Of a stretch of DNA of 64,000 nt, positions 1 to 7,508 are shown one piece after another. The stretch spans positions 62,001 to 126,000 of the forward strand of contig NZ_JACHGT010000015.1 of assembly GCF_014202425.1 (NCBI RefSeq), in the 5' to 3' direction. The notes beneath the pieces are model-generated. The model made no database searches, was not told the origin of the DNA, and saw only the letters and a program-made list of their open reading frames with translations. The stretch comes from Phytomonospora endophytica (GTDB lineage Bacteria; Actinomycetota; Actinomycetes; Mycobacteriales; Micromonosporaceae). Each line of letters begins with the position of its first letter. Within the stretch, counting starts at the first letter, position 1. The position numbers and the translations under genes are program-made.

Positions 1-845
1 ATCGTCGGCCTGCGCGGGACGCCCGCCCGGATCCATTCGCTGAACGACAGACCCCTCGGCACGAGCCACGGCCGGTCGGGGAAGCGGATCATCATCACGT
101 CGGCCGACAGCGCGTAGCGCACCCACGCGTCACGCGGATCGCCCGGATCGACCGGCGCCGTGCGGCCCGGATCGAGCCGCGACCACACCGACTGCCGCAT
201 CGACTTCCAGCCCGCCGGTTCGCCCAGTCTGATCGGGGAGTTCGCGAAGGCCGCCACCAGTACCGGGCCGAGCCGGTGCGCCAGTCGCCAGCGCTCGCGG
301 AAGCCCAGGGTGCCGGCGCGTTCGTGACCCGCGTCGAGGCAGATCTGCACCGAGGCGGTGTTGGCCATCATCCAGCGCCCGGCCCGGCCGTTCCGGTCGA
401 AGAACTGCTCCATCGCGGTGTAGCGCGGTGAACGCCCGACCCGCCGGGGTGGGCGTTCGGGATCGAGACCGCTGCCCAGCAGCCGGATCCCGAGTGCGTC
501 GAGGGCCGCGCGGACGCGGGAGAGGTCGGCCGAGGTGCGCCGGAGGCACTCGGCGAGTCCGTTCGCCGGGTGCGAGCTGAGTTCTAAAGCACCGCCGGGC
601 TCGAAGGTGACATGGCCGTGCCGGGGTGCCGTGCCGGTCTCGTTGAGCAGGGCGTCGATGATCGAGGGCGGCGTGCGGGAGAGGCGGTCGTGTGTGGGGC
701 GGACCAGCCATTCGAGCTCGACGCCGACGGTGGCGGGCGGGCCGGTGCGGAACGCCGACTCGGCGATGTGCCGCGTGGCCTCCTCTTCGGTGAGCGCCTC
801 GTGGGCGGTCGGGGTGCGGGTGTCGGCCGTCGGTGCGTTGAACAT
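1..845 (-). CDS. egtA: Glutamate-cysteine ligase EgtA, partial (C-terminus off the left edge)
   Basis: This enzyme joins glutamate and cysteine to gamma-glutamylcysteine, the first step of actinobacterial ergothioneine synthesis in the cytosol. I translated 281 codons from the ATG at 845. Visible signatures of the GshA/EgtA fold are GVELEWLV near residue 42, FEPGGALELSS near 80, and ANTASVQICLDAG in the middle. The family is about 430 residues, so roughly the last third lies beyond position 1. The remaining egtBCD genes would be expected to the left, but this cannot be seen. A candidate Rrf2-type operator (915-931) lies 70 bp upstream of the start. Identification is by motif recall, not by a search. 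A primary GshA is less likely because actinomycetes use mycothiol. Confidence 0.85.
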   Translation of the reverse strand, partial: MFNAPTADTRTPTAHEALTEEEATRHIAESAFRTGPPATVGVELEWLVRPTHDRLSRTPPSIIDALLNETGTAPRHGHVTFEPGGALELSSHPANGLAECLRRTSADLSRVRAALDALGIRLLGSGLDPERPPRRVGRSPRYTAMEQFFDRNGRAGRWMMANTASVQICLDAGHERAGTLGFRERWRLAHRLGPVLVAAFANSPIRLGEPAGWKSMRQSVWSRLDPGRTAPVDPGDPRDAWVRYALSADVMMIRFPDRPWLVPRGLSFSEWIRAGVPRRPT

Positions 846-914
846 GCGCGGCTCCCTGTCGACTCTGGGTGAGCTTCCCTTGACCATAGGCGCACGGATC
901 GCGCCCGGCAATAC

Positions 915-931
915 CCTACTGTTCATATAGG
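915..931. promoter_or_regulatory. Candidate Rrf2/CymR-type operator upstream of egtA
   Basis: The sequence is CCTA-N9-TAGG (CCTACTGTTCATATAGG). The same 17-bp architecture occurs before the sulfonate-type ABC operon (24452-24468) and between the Rrf2 gene and cysteine dioxygenase (27712-27728). An A/T-rich flank (ATAC or TATT) precedes each copy. The regulatory role is inferred. Confidence 0.5.
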
Positions 932-979
932 AGTACTAGGCTATGTCGCATGGCGGACACGTCCGGTGCGGCGTGGTGA

Positions 980-1006
980 GGGGCCGATCCGTGACGGACC
1001 GGCCCC
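980..1006 (-). terminator. Hairpin terminator after the first DoxX gene
   Basis: A 27-base inverted repeat has 13-base arms (GGGGCCGATCCGT and its complement with one mismatch) around a single centre base. It lies 36 bp past the stop of the leftward DoxX gene at 1042. There is no clear U-tract, as is common in actinomycetes. Confidence 0.6.
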
Positions 1007-1041
1007 TCGGGTGGCGGCGGATATGGCGCGGGACGCGGTGT

Positions 1042-1974
1042 TCAGCGAAGGAACGGCAGCGCGCGGACCAGGCCCGAGCGCGCCCACGGCTTGCCGAGGC
1101 CGAGCGTGTCGCCGCCCCGGACGAAGGCCAGGCCGAGCAGCACGACGGCGTAGACGAGGTGCTCGTCGAGGAACGGGTTCTGCGTCATCGGCAGCGAGGC
1201 CATCCACATGAACACCAGCAGGACGGTGCCGGTGAGCGCGGCCAGCCAGACGCCGATGCCGAGGATGAGCGCCAGGCCGATCCCGGCGAGGCCGATCATG
1301 AACAGCCAGTCCGCCCAGGCCTGTCCGGCCATGGAGTTGAAGAAGCTCGCGAACGGACCGTCGACGCCGTTGAGGTAGCCGCTGGTCGGGCTGCCACCGT
1401 TGATCCAGGAGTTCGCCGACTCGGTGGCGTAACCGAGCCCGAAGAGCTTGTCCAGGAAGGCCCAGAAGAAGACCCAGCCGAGCAGGATGCGGGCCAGTCC
1501 GAAGAAGAAGCGGCCGGGACCCGAGGTGACGGCCATGCCGAGTGTCATCTCGTGCATCGGGACGGTCTCGCCGCCCGCGCCGGTGTCGGTGACGGCGGCC
1601 GGCGTGACCACTCCCGCGGCCGGGACGGCGCCCGCGGCGGGTGCCGTGGCGGCGGCGGTGTCCGCGGTCGGCGTGGCGACGGAGGTGGTCGCGGCCGCTC
1701 TCGCCTCGTCGGCGGCGTTCCGTGTCCGTTCGGTGGCCTCGTCGGCCGCGGCCCGTGCGCGCTCGGCGGCCTCGTCGGCGCCCTCGCGGGCGGACTCGGC
1801 CTTCGCGGCGGCGTCGCGGGCGGTGGTGTTGATGGCCGAGATGCCTTCGGTGCCGGCGGAGTCGCGGGCGGTGTCGCCGGTCGGCGGGACGTTCACGTCC
1901 GCCGGGTTCGGGGCGGCGTCGGCGGCGTTCTCCGTCGTCTCCCAGGGCTCGTGGCCCGTCGCAGAACTGCTCAT
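1042..1974 (-). CDS. DoxX-family membrane protein with long Ala-rich N-terminal extension
   Basis: The protein has 310 residues. The start is the ATG at 1974, preceded by GGCGGGAG; longer readings lack a ribosome site. Residues about 1-150 are hydrophilic and rich in Ala, Glu and Arg, with heptad-like A/E/R repeats (AAAKAESAREGADEAAERAR) that look helical or coiled-coil. Residues about 150-310 form a DoxX-type module with about four membrane segments and the stretch GWVFFWAFLDKLFG. DoxX proteins are small membrane subunits tied to thiosulfate:quinone oxidoreductase or, in mycobacteria, to a membrane oxidoreductase complex; the exact role here is unknown. The C-terminal half is closely paralogous to the next gene (2110-2673). 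The N-terminal extension is the odd part, since typical DoxX proteins are 130-190 residues. Confidence 0.8.
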   Translation of the reverse strand: MSSSATGHEPWETTENAADAAPNPADVNVPPTGDTARDSAGTEGISAINTTARDAAAKAESAREGADEAAERARAAADEATERTRNAADEARAAATTSVATPTADTAAATAPAAGAVPAAGVVTPAAVTDTGAGGETVPMHEMTLGMAVTSGPGRFFFGLARILLGWVFFWAFLDKLFGLGYATESANSWINGGSPTSGYLNGVDGPFASFFNSMAGQAWADWLFMIGLAGIGLALILGIGVWLAALTGTVLLVFMWMASLPMTQNPFLDEHLVYAVVLLGLAFVRGGDTLGLGKPWARSGLVRALPFLR

Positions 1975-2041
1975 GTCACTCCCGCCTCTCGTCTCCCCGT
2001 AGCGGTCATCGACGAGGTCAAGTCTAGGAGGATCGGGGTGC

Positions 2042-2070
2042 ACAGTCCTTAATTCATGCAACTCTGTCAA
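2042..2070 (-). promoter_or_regulatory. Promoter for the first DoxX gene
   Basis: On the minus strand there is a consensus -35 box TTGACA (plus positions 2065-2070), a 17-base spacer and a weak -10 GACTGT (2042-2047), about 68 bases before the ATG at 1974. It starts directly after the hairpin that ends the upstream DoxX gene, so the two paralogues probably have separate transcripts. Confidence 0.45.
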
Positions 2071-2079
2071 TTCCTTGGA

Positions 2080-2104
2080 GGGGCCCGGGCGTGGCCCGGG
2101 CCCC
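2080..2104 (-). terminator. Perfect 11-bp hairpin terminator
   Basis: GGGGCCCGGGC, loop GTG, and the exact complement lie 5 bp past the stop of the DoxX gene at 2110. The stem is very stable and no U-run follows. Confidence 0.7.
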
Positions 2105-2109
2105 GTCGT

Positions 2110-2673
2110 TCACCGCAGGATGGGCAGCTTGCGCACGAGGCCCGTGCGCGACCACCACAGGCCCAGACCCCAGGTGTCGCCCGCGCGCGCGAGGGTCAGG
2201 CCGATGATGGTGAGCAGGTAGACGAGGTGCTGGTCGAGGAACAGGTTGGCGGCGATCGGCAGTGAGGACGCCCAGAGCGAGCCGAGCAGCAGGACGCCGC
2301 CGATCGCGGCCAGGCGCATGCCGATGCCGAGTACCAGCGACACGCCGAGTCCGGCCATGCCGCCCATGAAGAGCCAGTCGGCCCAGGGCAGGCCCGACAT
2401 CGAGGTGAACAGGCCGCCGAAGGGGCCGTCGACGCCGGAGAGGTAACCGGCCGTCGGGCTGCCGCCGTCAAGCCAGCCTTTGCCGGTGGGGGTGGGATGG
2501 CCGAAGCCGAAGAGCTTGTCGAGGAAGGCCCACAGGAAGACCCAGCCGAGCGCGATCCGCGCGATCGCCAATGCCCGTGCGGCCGCCGGGGAGGCGGCGG
2601 CGCGGGCGCCGGTGGGGGAAGGGGCGTATAAGGGGTCGGGGCTGGAATCTTGGCGCGCCGCGATGCCGGTCAT
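2110..2673 (-). CDS. DoxX-family membrane protein
   Basis: The protein has 187 residues. The ATG at 2673 follows GAAAGG at good spacing; the 16-residue upstream extension lacks one. After about 40 polar residues come about four hydrophobic helices carrying GWVFLWAFLDKLFGFG, GVDGPFGG and LFLDQHLVYLL, the same landmarks as the neighbouring paralogue at 1042. The two genes are a tandem duplication in which this copy lacks the Ala-rich extension. The family is an integral inner-membrane redox-associated or quinone-linked protein; the substrate is unknown. Expression is probably controlled at 2713-2741, where a dyad sits inside the promoter spacer. Confidence 0.8.
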   Translation of the reverse strand: MTGIAARQDSSPDPLYAPSPTGARAAASPAAARALAIARIALGWVFLWAFLDKLFGFGHPTPTGKGWLDGGSPTAGYLSGVDGPFGGLFTSMSGLPWADWLFMGGMAGLGVSLVLGIGMRLAAIGGVLLLGSLWASSLPIAANLFLDQHLVYLLTIIGLTLARAGDTWGLGLWWSRTGLVRKLPILR

Positions 2674-2712
2674 GGTGCACCTTTCGATGGTTTGGGGGGG
2701 GTTGGTGGCGTC

Positions 2713-2741
2713 AGTATGCACTAAAGAGTGCTTACTGTAAA
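2713..2741 (-). promoter_or_regulatory. Promoter for the second DoxX gene
   Basis: On the minus strand, -35 TTTACA (2736-2741), a 17-base spacer and -10 CATACT (2713-2718) stand 40 bp before the ATG at 2673. The inverted repeat at 2718-2731 fills most of the spacer, which would suit a repressor. Confidence 0.55.
2718..2731. promoter_or_regulatory. Dyad operator inside the DoxX promoter
   Basis: GCACT-AAAG-AGTGC is a perfect 5-bp inverted repeat located between the -35 and -10 boxes of the leftward promoter. No regulator gene adjoins it, so the binding protein is unknown. Confidence 0.4.
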
Positions 2742-2820
2742 GAGTCCGAGCTGATCGGCGAGTCGCTGAGTTGCGGCCCGGAATGGCCTACCCTGTTCCC
2801 AACATTCCCAGGGAGGCCGG

Positions 2821-3573
2821 ATGTCCGCCGACGTCATTGCCGGGTTCGTCAGTCTGGTTCTGCTCGAACTCGTACTCGGGATCGACAACATCGTCTTCAT
2901 CTCGATTCTGGCGGGCAAACTGCCGGAGCATCAGCAGGACAAGGCGCGCAAGATCGGCCTTGGCCTCGCCCTGATCATGCGGCTGCTGCTGCTCCTCACC
3001 CTGTCGTGGGTGGTGAAGCTGACGGCGCCGTTGTTCACCGTCTTCAGCCACGAGATCTCCGGCCGTGACGTGATCCTGATCCTCGGCGGCCTCTTCCTGC
3101 TGGCGAAGGCCACCTTCGAGATCCACGACAGCCTTGAGGCCAAGGAGGGCCACGACAACCCGAAGGGCGCGGCCTCGTTCGGCGGTGTGCTCGTGCAGAT
3201 CATGCTGCTGGACATCGTCTTCTCGCTCGACTCGGTGATCACCGCCGTCGGGATGGTCGACGAGATCTGGGTGATGGTCGCCGCCGTCGTCATCTCGGTC
3301 GGGATCATGCTGGTCGCCGCGGGGCCGCTCGGGCGATTCGTCAACCGGCATCCGTCGATCAAGATGCTCGCGCTGGCCTTCCTGCTGCTCATCGGTATGA
3401 CGCTGGTGGCCGACGGCTTCGAGCTGCACATCCCGAAGGGCTACATCTACTTCGCGATGGCCTTCTCGCTGGCGGTGGAGCTGCTCAACATCACGGTGTC
3501 GGCCAGGCGCGCGCGCCGGGCGGCGGAGGCGGAGAAGCCGGTGGAGCTGCACAAGCGATACAGCGAGGAGTAG
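2821..3573 (+). CDS. TerC-family integral membrane protein
   Basis: The protein has 250 residues; the ATG is preceded by AGGGAGG. It is a compact TerC/YgdQ-type protein with about seven membrane helices. Two acidic membrane motifs typical of the family are visible: LELVLGIDNIVFISIL near residue 15 and DIVFSLDSVITAVGMV near 135. Family members (TerC, Alx, MeeF/MeeY) export or handle metal ions, often manganese, with aspartates in these motifs lining the path. The C-terminus is a basic, cytoplasmic-looking tail. I see no yybP-ykoY riboswitch in the 120 bases upstream, although such switches often control this family. The gene appears monocistronic and is followed by a gene-free repeat region. 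Confidence 0.85.
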   Translation: MSADVIAGFVSLVLLELVLGIDNIVFISILAGKLPEHQQDKARKIGLGLALIMRLLLLLTLSWVVKLTAPLFTVFSHEISGRDVILILGGLFLLAKATFEIHDSLEAKEGHDNPKGAASFGGVLVQIMLLDIVFSLDSVITAVGMVDEIWVMVAAVVISVGIMLVAAGPLGRFVNRHPSIKMLALAFLLLIGMTLVADGFELHIPKGYIYFAMAFSLAVELLNITVSARRARRAAEAEKPVELHKRYSEE

Positions 3574-3659
3574 GTGGGGGTTTGCGGGGTGGGCTCGTGG
3601 GACGGGCTCGCGGCTCGGATTCCGGTGCCGTTGCCGGGTGGATTTCGGCGGGGAGTCGC

Positions 3660-4050
3660 CGGTGGGGCGGCGGGCGGCCGGGTTGATCGGGGTGCGGCTC
3701 GCGGGGTGAGTTCGCGTGCCGGGCCACGGATGCCGCACCGGGTGATGTCCGGCGGTCGGGGTCCCCGGTGGAGTGGCGGGCGGGGGCTCGATCGGGGCCC
3801 GGTTCACGAGGTGACATCTTCGGGTCGGCCGTCAGAGGCTCCCGCCGGGTGGCTTCGGGCGGGGAGTCGCCGGTGGGGCGGTCAGCGTGATCGGGGCTCG
3901 GTTCACGAGGTGAGCTCGCCAGCCGGGCCACGGATGCCGCCGGTAGGGGACCTCGGCGGAGTGGCCGGTGGGGCGGCGAGCTCGATCGGGGCCCGGTTCA
4001 CGAGGTGACATCTTCGGGTCGGCCCTCAGGGGCCGCCGCCGGGTGGCCTC
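3660..4050. repeat. Four-unit tandem repeat with alternating A/B unit types
   Basis: Units of about 95-105 bp share a core GATCGGGG...GGTGA that starts at 3685, 3790, 3889 and 3984. Units 1 and 3 carry GCCGGGCCACGGATGCCGC downstream of the core, whereas units 2 and 4 carry ACATCTTCGGGTCGGCC. This gives a higher-order period of about 194-204 bp. The 44-bp stretch 3787-3830 recurs exactly at 3981-4024. Confidence 0.75.
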
Positions 4051-4168
4051 GGGCGGGCGGAGTCTTCGGTGGGGCGGCGGGTGGTTCTCGGCCCGGAAGG
4101 AGACGCTCTCGGCGGTCTCGTAGTGGGAGGCCTGGTGGACCCGGCGTGTGCGGCGAATGGGTTCGAGT

Positions 4169-4204
4169 CTGCCGCTGCCGCTGCCGCTGCCGCTGCCGCT
4201 GCCG
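4169..4204. repeat. Hexanucleotide microsatellite (CTGCCG)6
   Basis: Six perfect head-to-tail copies of CTGCCG. The run lies in the gene-free region and is a likely site of slippage. Confidence 0.9.
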
Positions 4205-4606
4205 TGGGCTGAGGGCTGCGGCCGCGCGGCTTCGGATGCTGCGGGGCGCGTGAGCTCGCGCCGACTTCTCGGGTCCGGCCTTCCCACTCCGCGCGACGCG
4301 GCGCGGTGTCGACTGTCCCGCTGTCGCCGGTCGATCCGTGCGGCCGCGTTGTTTCCGCCGTGGCGCTTCACCGGCGTGCGTTGGTGCGGCGTCGCATGGG
4401 CCGCCCTGCTCGCGCCCGGGCGGCGGCACGCGGTGACGCCGCCTCCACGACTTCGGGCGGGGCGTCCTCTCACCGGCCTGGCCGCCGGTGCTGTGTCGGC
4501 TCGCGCTCTCGGTGGGTGGTGCGGCCGCCCGCCGGCGGCGTGCCAGCCGGTCCAGGTGCCCACACGGATCGCGGGTCGCGGGACAGTGCCGGACATCCCG
4601 GCTCAC

Positions 4607-4667
4607 GTGCCGCTGGGTGGCGGGCGCGGAGACTCATGCGGATGCATCGGGGGCGGGTGGAACCGCC
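4607..4667. repeat. 61-bp direct repeat, copy 1
   Basis: This is identical to 4789-4849, with starts 182 bp apart. Similarity continues more weakly on both sides, for example the GCGGGTCGCGGG-like stretches near 4571 and 4912, so it is the core of a larger diverged duplication. Confidence 0.85.
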
Positions 4668-4788
4668 TTTCGTCGCGCCCCCGCCGGTGGCGTGCCGGTC
4701 GCCGGAGCGCCCGCGGGCGGCTCTCCGGGGGCGCGGTCGCCTGGAGATGGCCGCGCGTCGCAGCACAACCCCGAACCTCGGCTGAGGT

Positions 4789-4849
4789 GTGCCGCTGGGT
4801 GGCGGGCGCGGAGACTCATGCGGATGCATCGGGGGCGGGTGGAACCGCC
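4789..4849. repeat. 61-bp direct repeat, copy 2
   Basis: Exact copy of 4607-4667. It includes the segment around GACTCATGCGGATGCATCGG. Confidence 0.85.
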
Positions 4850-4982
4850 GTTCCGCCGCAGCCGCCCGCCGGTGCCGCGTTGCCCGCCGGGTTGCCCACG
4901 CGAGTCGCGAGTCGCGGGTCGACTCCCGGCACTCCGGCTAACGTGTCGGTGCGTGCGACACCTGCCGCACGCACCCCCACCC

Positions 4983-6143
4983 CTACGCCGCCTTCACGAC
5001 CTCGGGAGCCCGCCGCCGCCCCAGTGCTGTCGCGAGCACCGCCATGGTCACGGCCACGGCGCAGACGAGCGCGAAGGACACGCGCATCGAGGTCGCGTCG
5101 GCGATGCCGCCGATGGTCGTGGGCGCGATGAGTCCGGCGGTGAAGGTGATGGTCATGACGCCCGCGACGCCCTGCGCGGGGGTCGCGCCGACGCGTCCGC
5201 CCGCGGCGGCGGCCAGCGGGATCGTCACCGCGGCCCCGCCGCCGATCAGCACGAAGCCGATGACGCCGACGGCCGGATGCGTCGCCAGGGTGACGGTGAG
5301 GGCCCCGAGCGCGGCGAGGGAGGCTCCGGTCCGGACCGTGGCGACCGGCCCGACGCGCCGGACGACGAGGTCGCCGACCAGCCGCGCGGCGGCCATGGCC
5401 GCGACGAACGCGGTGTAACCGAGGGCGGCGACCGCGGCGGTCGAGCCGGTGATCTCCTTGATGTAGATGGACGTCCAGTTGTGGCTGGCGCCTTCGATGA
5501 ACGACGAGCAGAAGCCGACGAGCCCGATCGCCACGATCGCCTTGGCCGGGATCGCGAAACGCGGCGGCGGGGGAGCGGCGTCGGCGACCGGGACGTCGGC
5601 GGGAAGCACCGAGCAGGAGAGCTGCGCCAGTCCGAGCGCCACGACGGCCAGGGCGGCGAAGTGGACGCGCGGGTCGAGGTCGGCGCGGATGGCCAGTGCC
5701 CCGAGCCCGGCGCCGACGAGGTTGCCGACGCTCCACATGCCGTGCAGGCCGGTCATGATGGAGCGCCCGACCTCGTGTTCGACGACGACCGCCTGTGCGT
5801 TCGTGGTGATCGTCGAGGTACCGGCCGCGGCTCCCATGATGAACATCGCCGCGGCGAAGGTGTAGATGTTGGGCATCAGCGCCGGGAGCGGCAGCGCCAG
5901 CGGCCAGGCGACCATGGACACCCGCAGCGCGCCCTTGGCGCCGAAGCGGTGGATCAGCCTGCTGGCCATCGACATCGCGACGAAGGCGCCGAGCGCCTGC
6001 GCCATCAGGGCCGCCCCGAGGAGGCCGGAACCGACCTCCAGACCCTCCTTTATGGACAGCAGCCGGGCGGCGAAGCTGCCCGAAACGGTGCCGTGGACGG
6101 CGAATACGAGGGCGATGGCGATGCGCGTGCGCCGATGGTCCAT
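4983..6143 (-). CDS. MFS transporter (paralogue of the next gene)
   Basis: The protein has 386 residues and about 12 predicted membrane helices. It starts MDHRRTRIAIALVFAVHG, and GGGAAG stands upstream of the ATG at 6143. The N-terminal half carries FGAKGALRVSMV after helix 2 and IMGAAAGTSTITTNAQAV in helix 4; the C-terminal half has VGFCSSFIEGASHNWTSIYI. The same landmarks occur in the 6222-7406 protein, showing a tandem duplication. The family resembles YbjJ/FucP-like sugar or metabolite carriers. No substrate can be inferred, although the divergent ROK repressor points to a sugar. The promoter element at 6177-6200 resembles that of the sister gene. Confidence 0.8.
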   Translation of the reverse strand: MDHRRTRIAIALVFAVHGTVSGSFAARLLSIKEGLEVGSGLLGAALMAQALGAFVAMSMASRLIHRFGAKGALRVSMVAWPLALPLPALMPNIYTFAAAMFIMGAAAGTSTITTNAQAVVVEHEVGRSIMTGLHGMWSVGNLVGAGLGALAIRADLDPRVHFAALAVVALGLAQLSCSVLPADVPVADAAPPPPRFAIPAKAIVAIGLVGFCSSFIEGASHNWTSIYIKEITGSTAAVAALGYTAFVAAMAAARLVGDLVVRRVGPVATVRTGASLAALGALTVTLATHPAVGVIGFVLIGGGAAVTIPLAAAAGGRVGATPAQGVAGVMTITFTAGLIAPTTIGGIADATSMRVSFALVCAVAVTMAVLATALGRRRAPEVVKAA

Positions 6144-6176
6144 GGTCGACTTCCCAGGGGGCGGGGTGGGCTTTGA

Positions 6177-6200
6177 GGCAAAACTATCAGTGACCCTGCC
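6177..6200. promoter_or_regulatory. Shared promoter/operator element of MFS gene 1
   Basis: GGCAAAACTATCAG followed by TGACCCTGCC. The first ten bases, GGCAAAACTA, recur exactly at 7454 upstream of the second MFS gene. Read leftward, TAGTTTTGCC contains a plausible -10 box TAGTTT. Confidence 0.45.
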
Positions 6201-6221
6201 TATTAAAAAGGGTGATCCGGG

Positions 6222-7406
6222 TCATGGCTGCGACAGCGCGGGCTCGCCGGTGCCGCTAGGCGCCGCCTTCTTCTCGCGGACCGCGCCGGCCAGACCGAGC
6301 ATCACCAGCGCGACCGCGCCGAGCATCACGAAGGACCAGGGGAGCGAGGTCAGTTCGGCGACGCCGCCCATCGCCCCCGGCGAGAAGAGGCTCGCCGGGT
6401 ACATGATCGTGACGACGCCCGCGATCGCCTGGCTCGGCACGGCGCTGGCCCGACCGGCCGCCGATATGGCGAGGGGAATGATGACGGCCACGCCGAGTCC
6501 GATGAGGACGAAGCCCGCGATCGCGGGTGCGGGATCGCGTGACAGCGCGACGATCACGGTCCCGGCGATCGCCGAGACCCCGCTGGCCCGCACCGTCCAC
6601 ACCGGACCGATGCGCTGCACGACGAGGTCGCCGACGATCCTGGTCACCGCCATCGTCGCGGCGAAGAAGCTGAAGGCGAGCGCGGCGGTGCCCTGGCTCG
6701 ACTCGGTGACCTTGGCGACGAAGACCGTCGTCCAGTCGTGCGCCGCCCCTTCGATGAAGGCCGCGCAGAAGCCGACGATGCCCACGCCGATCACCGCCCT
6801 GCCGGGGAGCACGAAACGCGGGGGCTTGGCGTCGTCGGACTTCGTCGCCGCCTCGGGGAGGCGTCCGGTGTAGTAGAGGCCGAGGCCGATCAGCAGCGCC
6901 GACATGCCCGCGAGGTGGATGCGCGCGTCGACGTCGGCGTAGGTGATGGCCGCGCCGATCCCGGCGCCGGCGAGGGCGCCGACGCTCCAGAACCCGTGCA
7001 GGCTCGACATGATCGAGCGGCCGAGGCCGCGCTCGATCTGCACGCCCTGGGCGTTCATGGCCACGTCGGCGGTGCCGGCGGCGGCTCCCTGGAGCAGCAG
7101 GGCCGCGCAGAGCGCGGGCAGCGAGGGCATGAGCGCGGGGAGGCTGATCGCCGCGCACCACAGCACGATCAGCAGCCGGGTGGCCGCGCGGCCGCCGAGG
7201 CGGTGGACGATCCCCGATGTCAGGGGCATGGTCAGGAAGGCGCCGATCGCCGGGCAGACCAGCGCGATGCCGAGCTGGCCGTTGCTGAGGTCGAGCCGTT
7301 CGGCGAGCCAGGGGACGCGGGTCAAGAAGCTGGCTCCGACCATGCCGTGCACGGCGAATACCATGGTGATCGTGACCCGGTCGCGCCTGGTCATCGGTTG
7401 TTCCAC
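6222..7406 (-). CDS. MFS transporter next to ROK repressor
   Basis: The protein has 394 residues and 12 predicted helices. The start is GTG at 7406, preceded by AGGAAGG; an internal ATG four codons on is less well placed. Landmarks are FAVHGMVGASFLTRVPWLAERL at the N-terminus, LLLQGAAAGTADVAMNAQGVQIE in helix 4 and FCAAFIEGAAHDWTTVFVAK in helix 7. It matches the 4983-6143 protein along its length, so it probably recognises a related solute. The gene is divergent from the ROK regulator at 7509 across a 102-bp gap that contains a copy of the element seen upstream of the paralogue. The direction of transport (import or efflux) is not decided by sequence. Confidence 0.82.
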   Translation of the reverse strand: MEQPMTRRDRVTITMVFAVHGMVGASFLTRVPWLAERLDLSNGQLGIALVCPAIGAFLTMPLTSGIVHRLGGRAATRLLIVLWCAAISLPALMPSLPALCAALLLQGAAAGTADVAMNAQGVQIERGLGRSIMSSLHGFWSVGALAGAGIGAAITYADVDARIHLAGMSALLIGLGLYYTGRLPEAATKSDDAKPPRFVLPGRAVIGVGIVGFCAAFIEGAAHDWTTVFVAKVTESSQGTAALAFSFFAATMAVTRIVGDLVVQRIGPVWTVRASGVSAIAGTVIVALSRDPAPAIAGFVLIGLGVAVIIPLAISAAGRASAVPSQAIAGVVTIMYPASLFSPGAMGGVAELTSLPWSFVMLGAVALVMLGLAGAVREKKAAPSGTGEPALSQP

Positions 7407-7453
7407 GGTGGACCTTCCTGTTTCGGGCCTCGCTCGGCGGGGTGTCCGAGCCC

Positions 7454-7479
7454 GGCAAAACTAACAGGTAGGCTCCCTG
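7454..7479. promoter_or_regulatory. Shared promoter/operator element between MFS gene 2 and ROK gene
   Basis: GGCAAAACTAACAGG followed by TAGGCTCCCTG. It contains the inverted pair CAGG-N7-CCTG and the GGCAAAACTA block shared with 6177. This is the likely binding site of the ROK regulator. Confidence 0.45.
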
Positions 7480-7508
7480 ATGACTAGTCCTTATCGAGGA
7501 GGATTCAG

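Larger units (their letters stand above)
3574..4982. other. Gene-free, repeat-rich 1.4-kb region
   Basis: No open frame here looks like a real protein. All long frames are Arg/Pro/Gly-rich readings of GC-rich DNA and none has a recognisable domain or ribosome site. The region instead holds a roughly 97-bp degenerate tandem array (3660-4050), a CTGCCG hexanucleotide run (4169-4204) and a 61-bp exact direct repeat (4607-4667 and 4789-4849). Confidence 0.6.

Noticed and set aside
2742-2820. yybP-ykoY manganese riboswitch before the TerC gene
   Set aside because: The leader is short, and I could not find the conserved switch core or a long P1 helix.
3660-4050. CRISPR-like array
   Set aside because: The units are about 100 bp, degenerate, and have no short identical repeat with unique spacers of constant size. 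No cas gene is present.
3832-4596. Minus-strand 254-codon frame in the repeat region, with repeated SPREPGPD peptide
   Set aside because: The peptide repeat only mirrors the DNA tandem repeat. There is no ribosome site, codon use is unlike that of the neighbours, and there is no domain.
4488-6176. Plus-strand 562-codon frame
   Set aside because: It overlaps the antisense of a clear 12-helix MFS gene and begins in repetitive DNA. The translation is Arg/Gly-rich.
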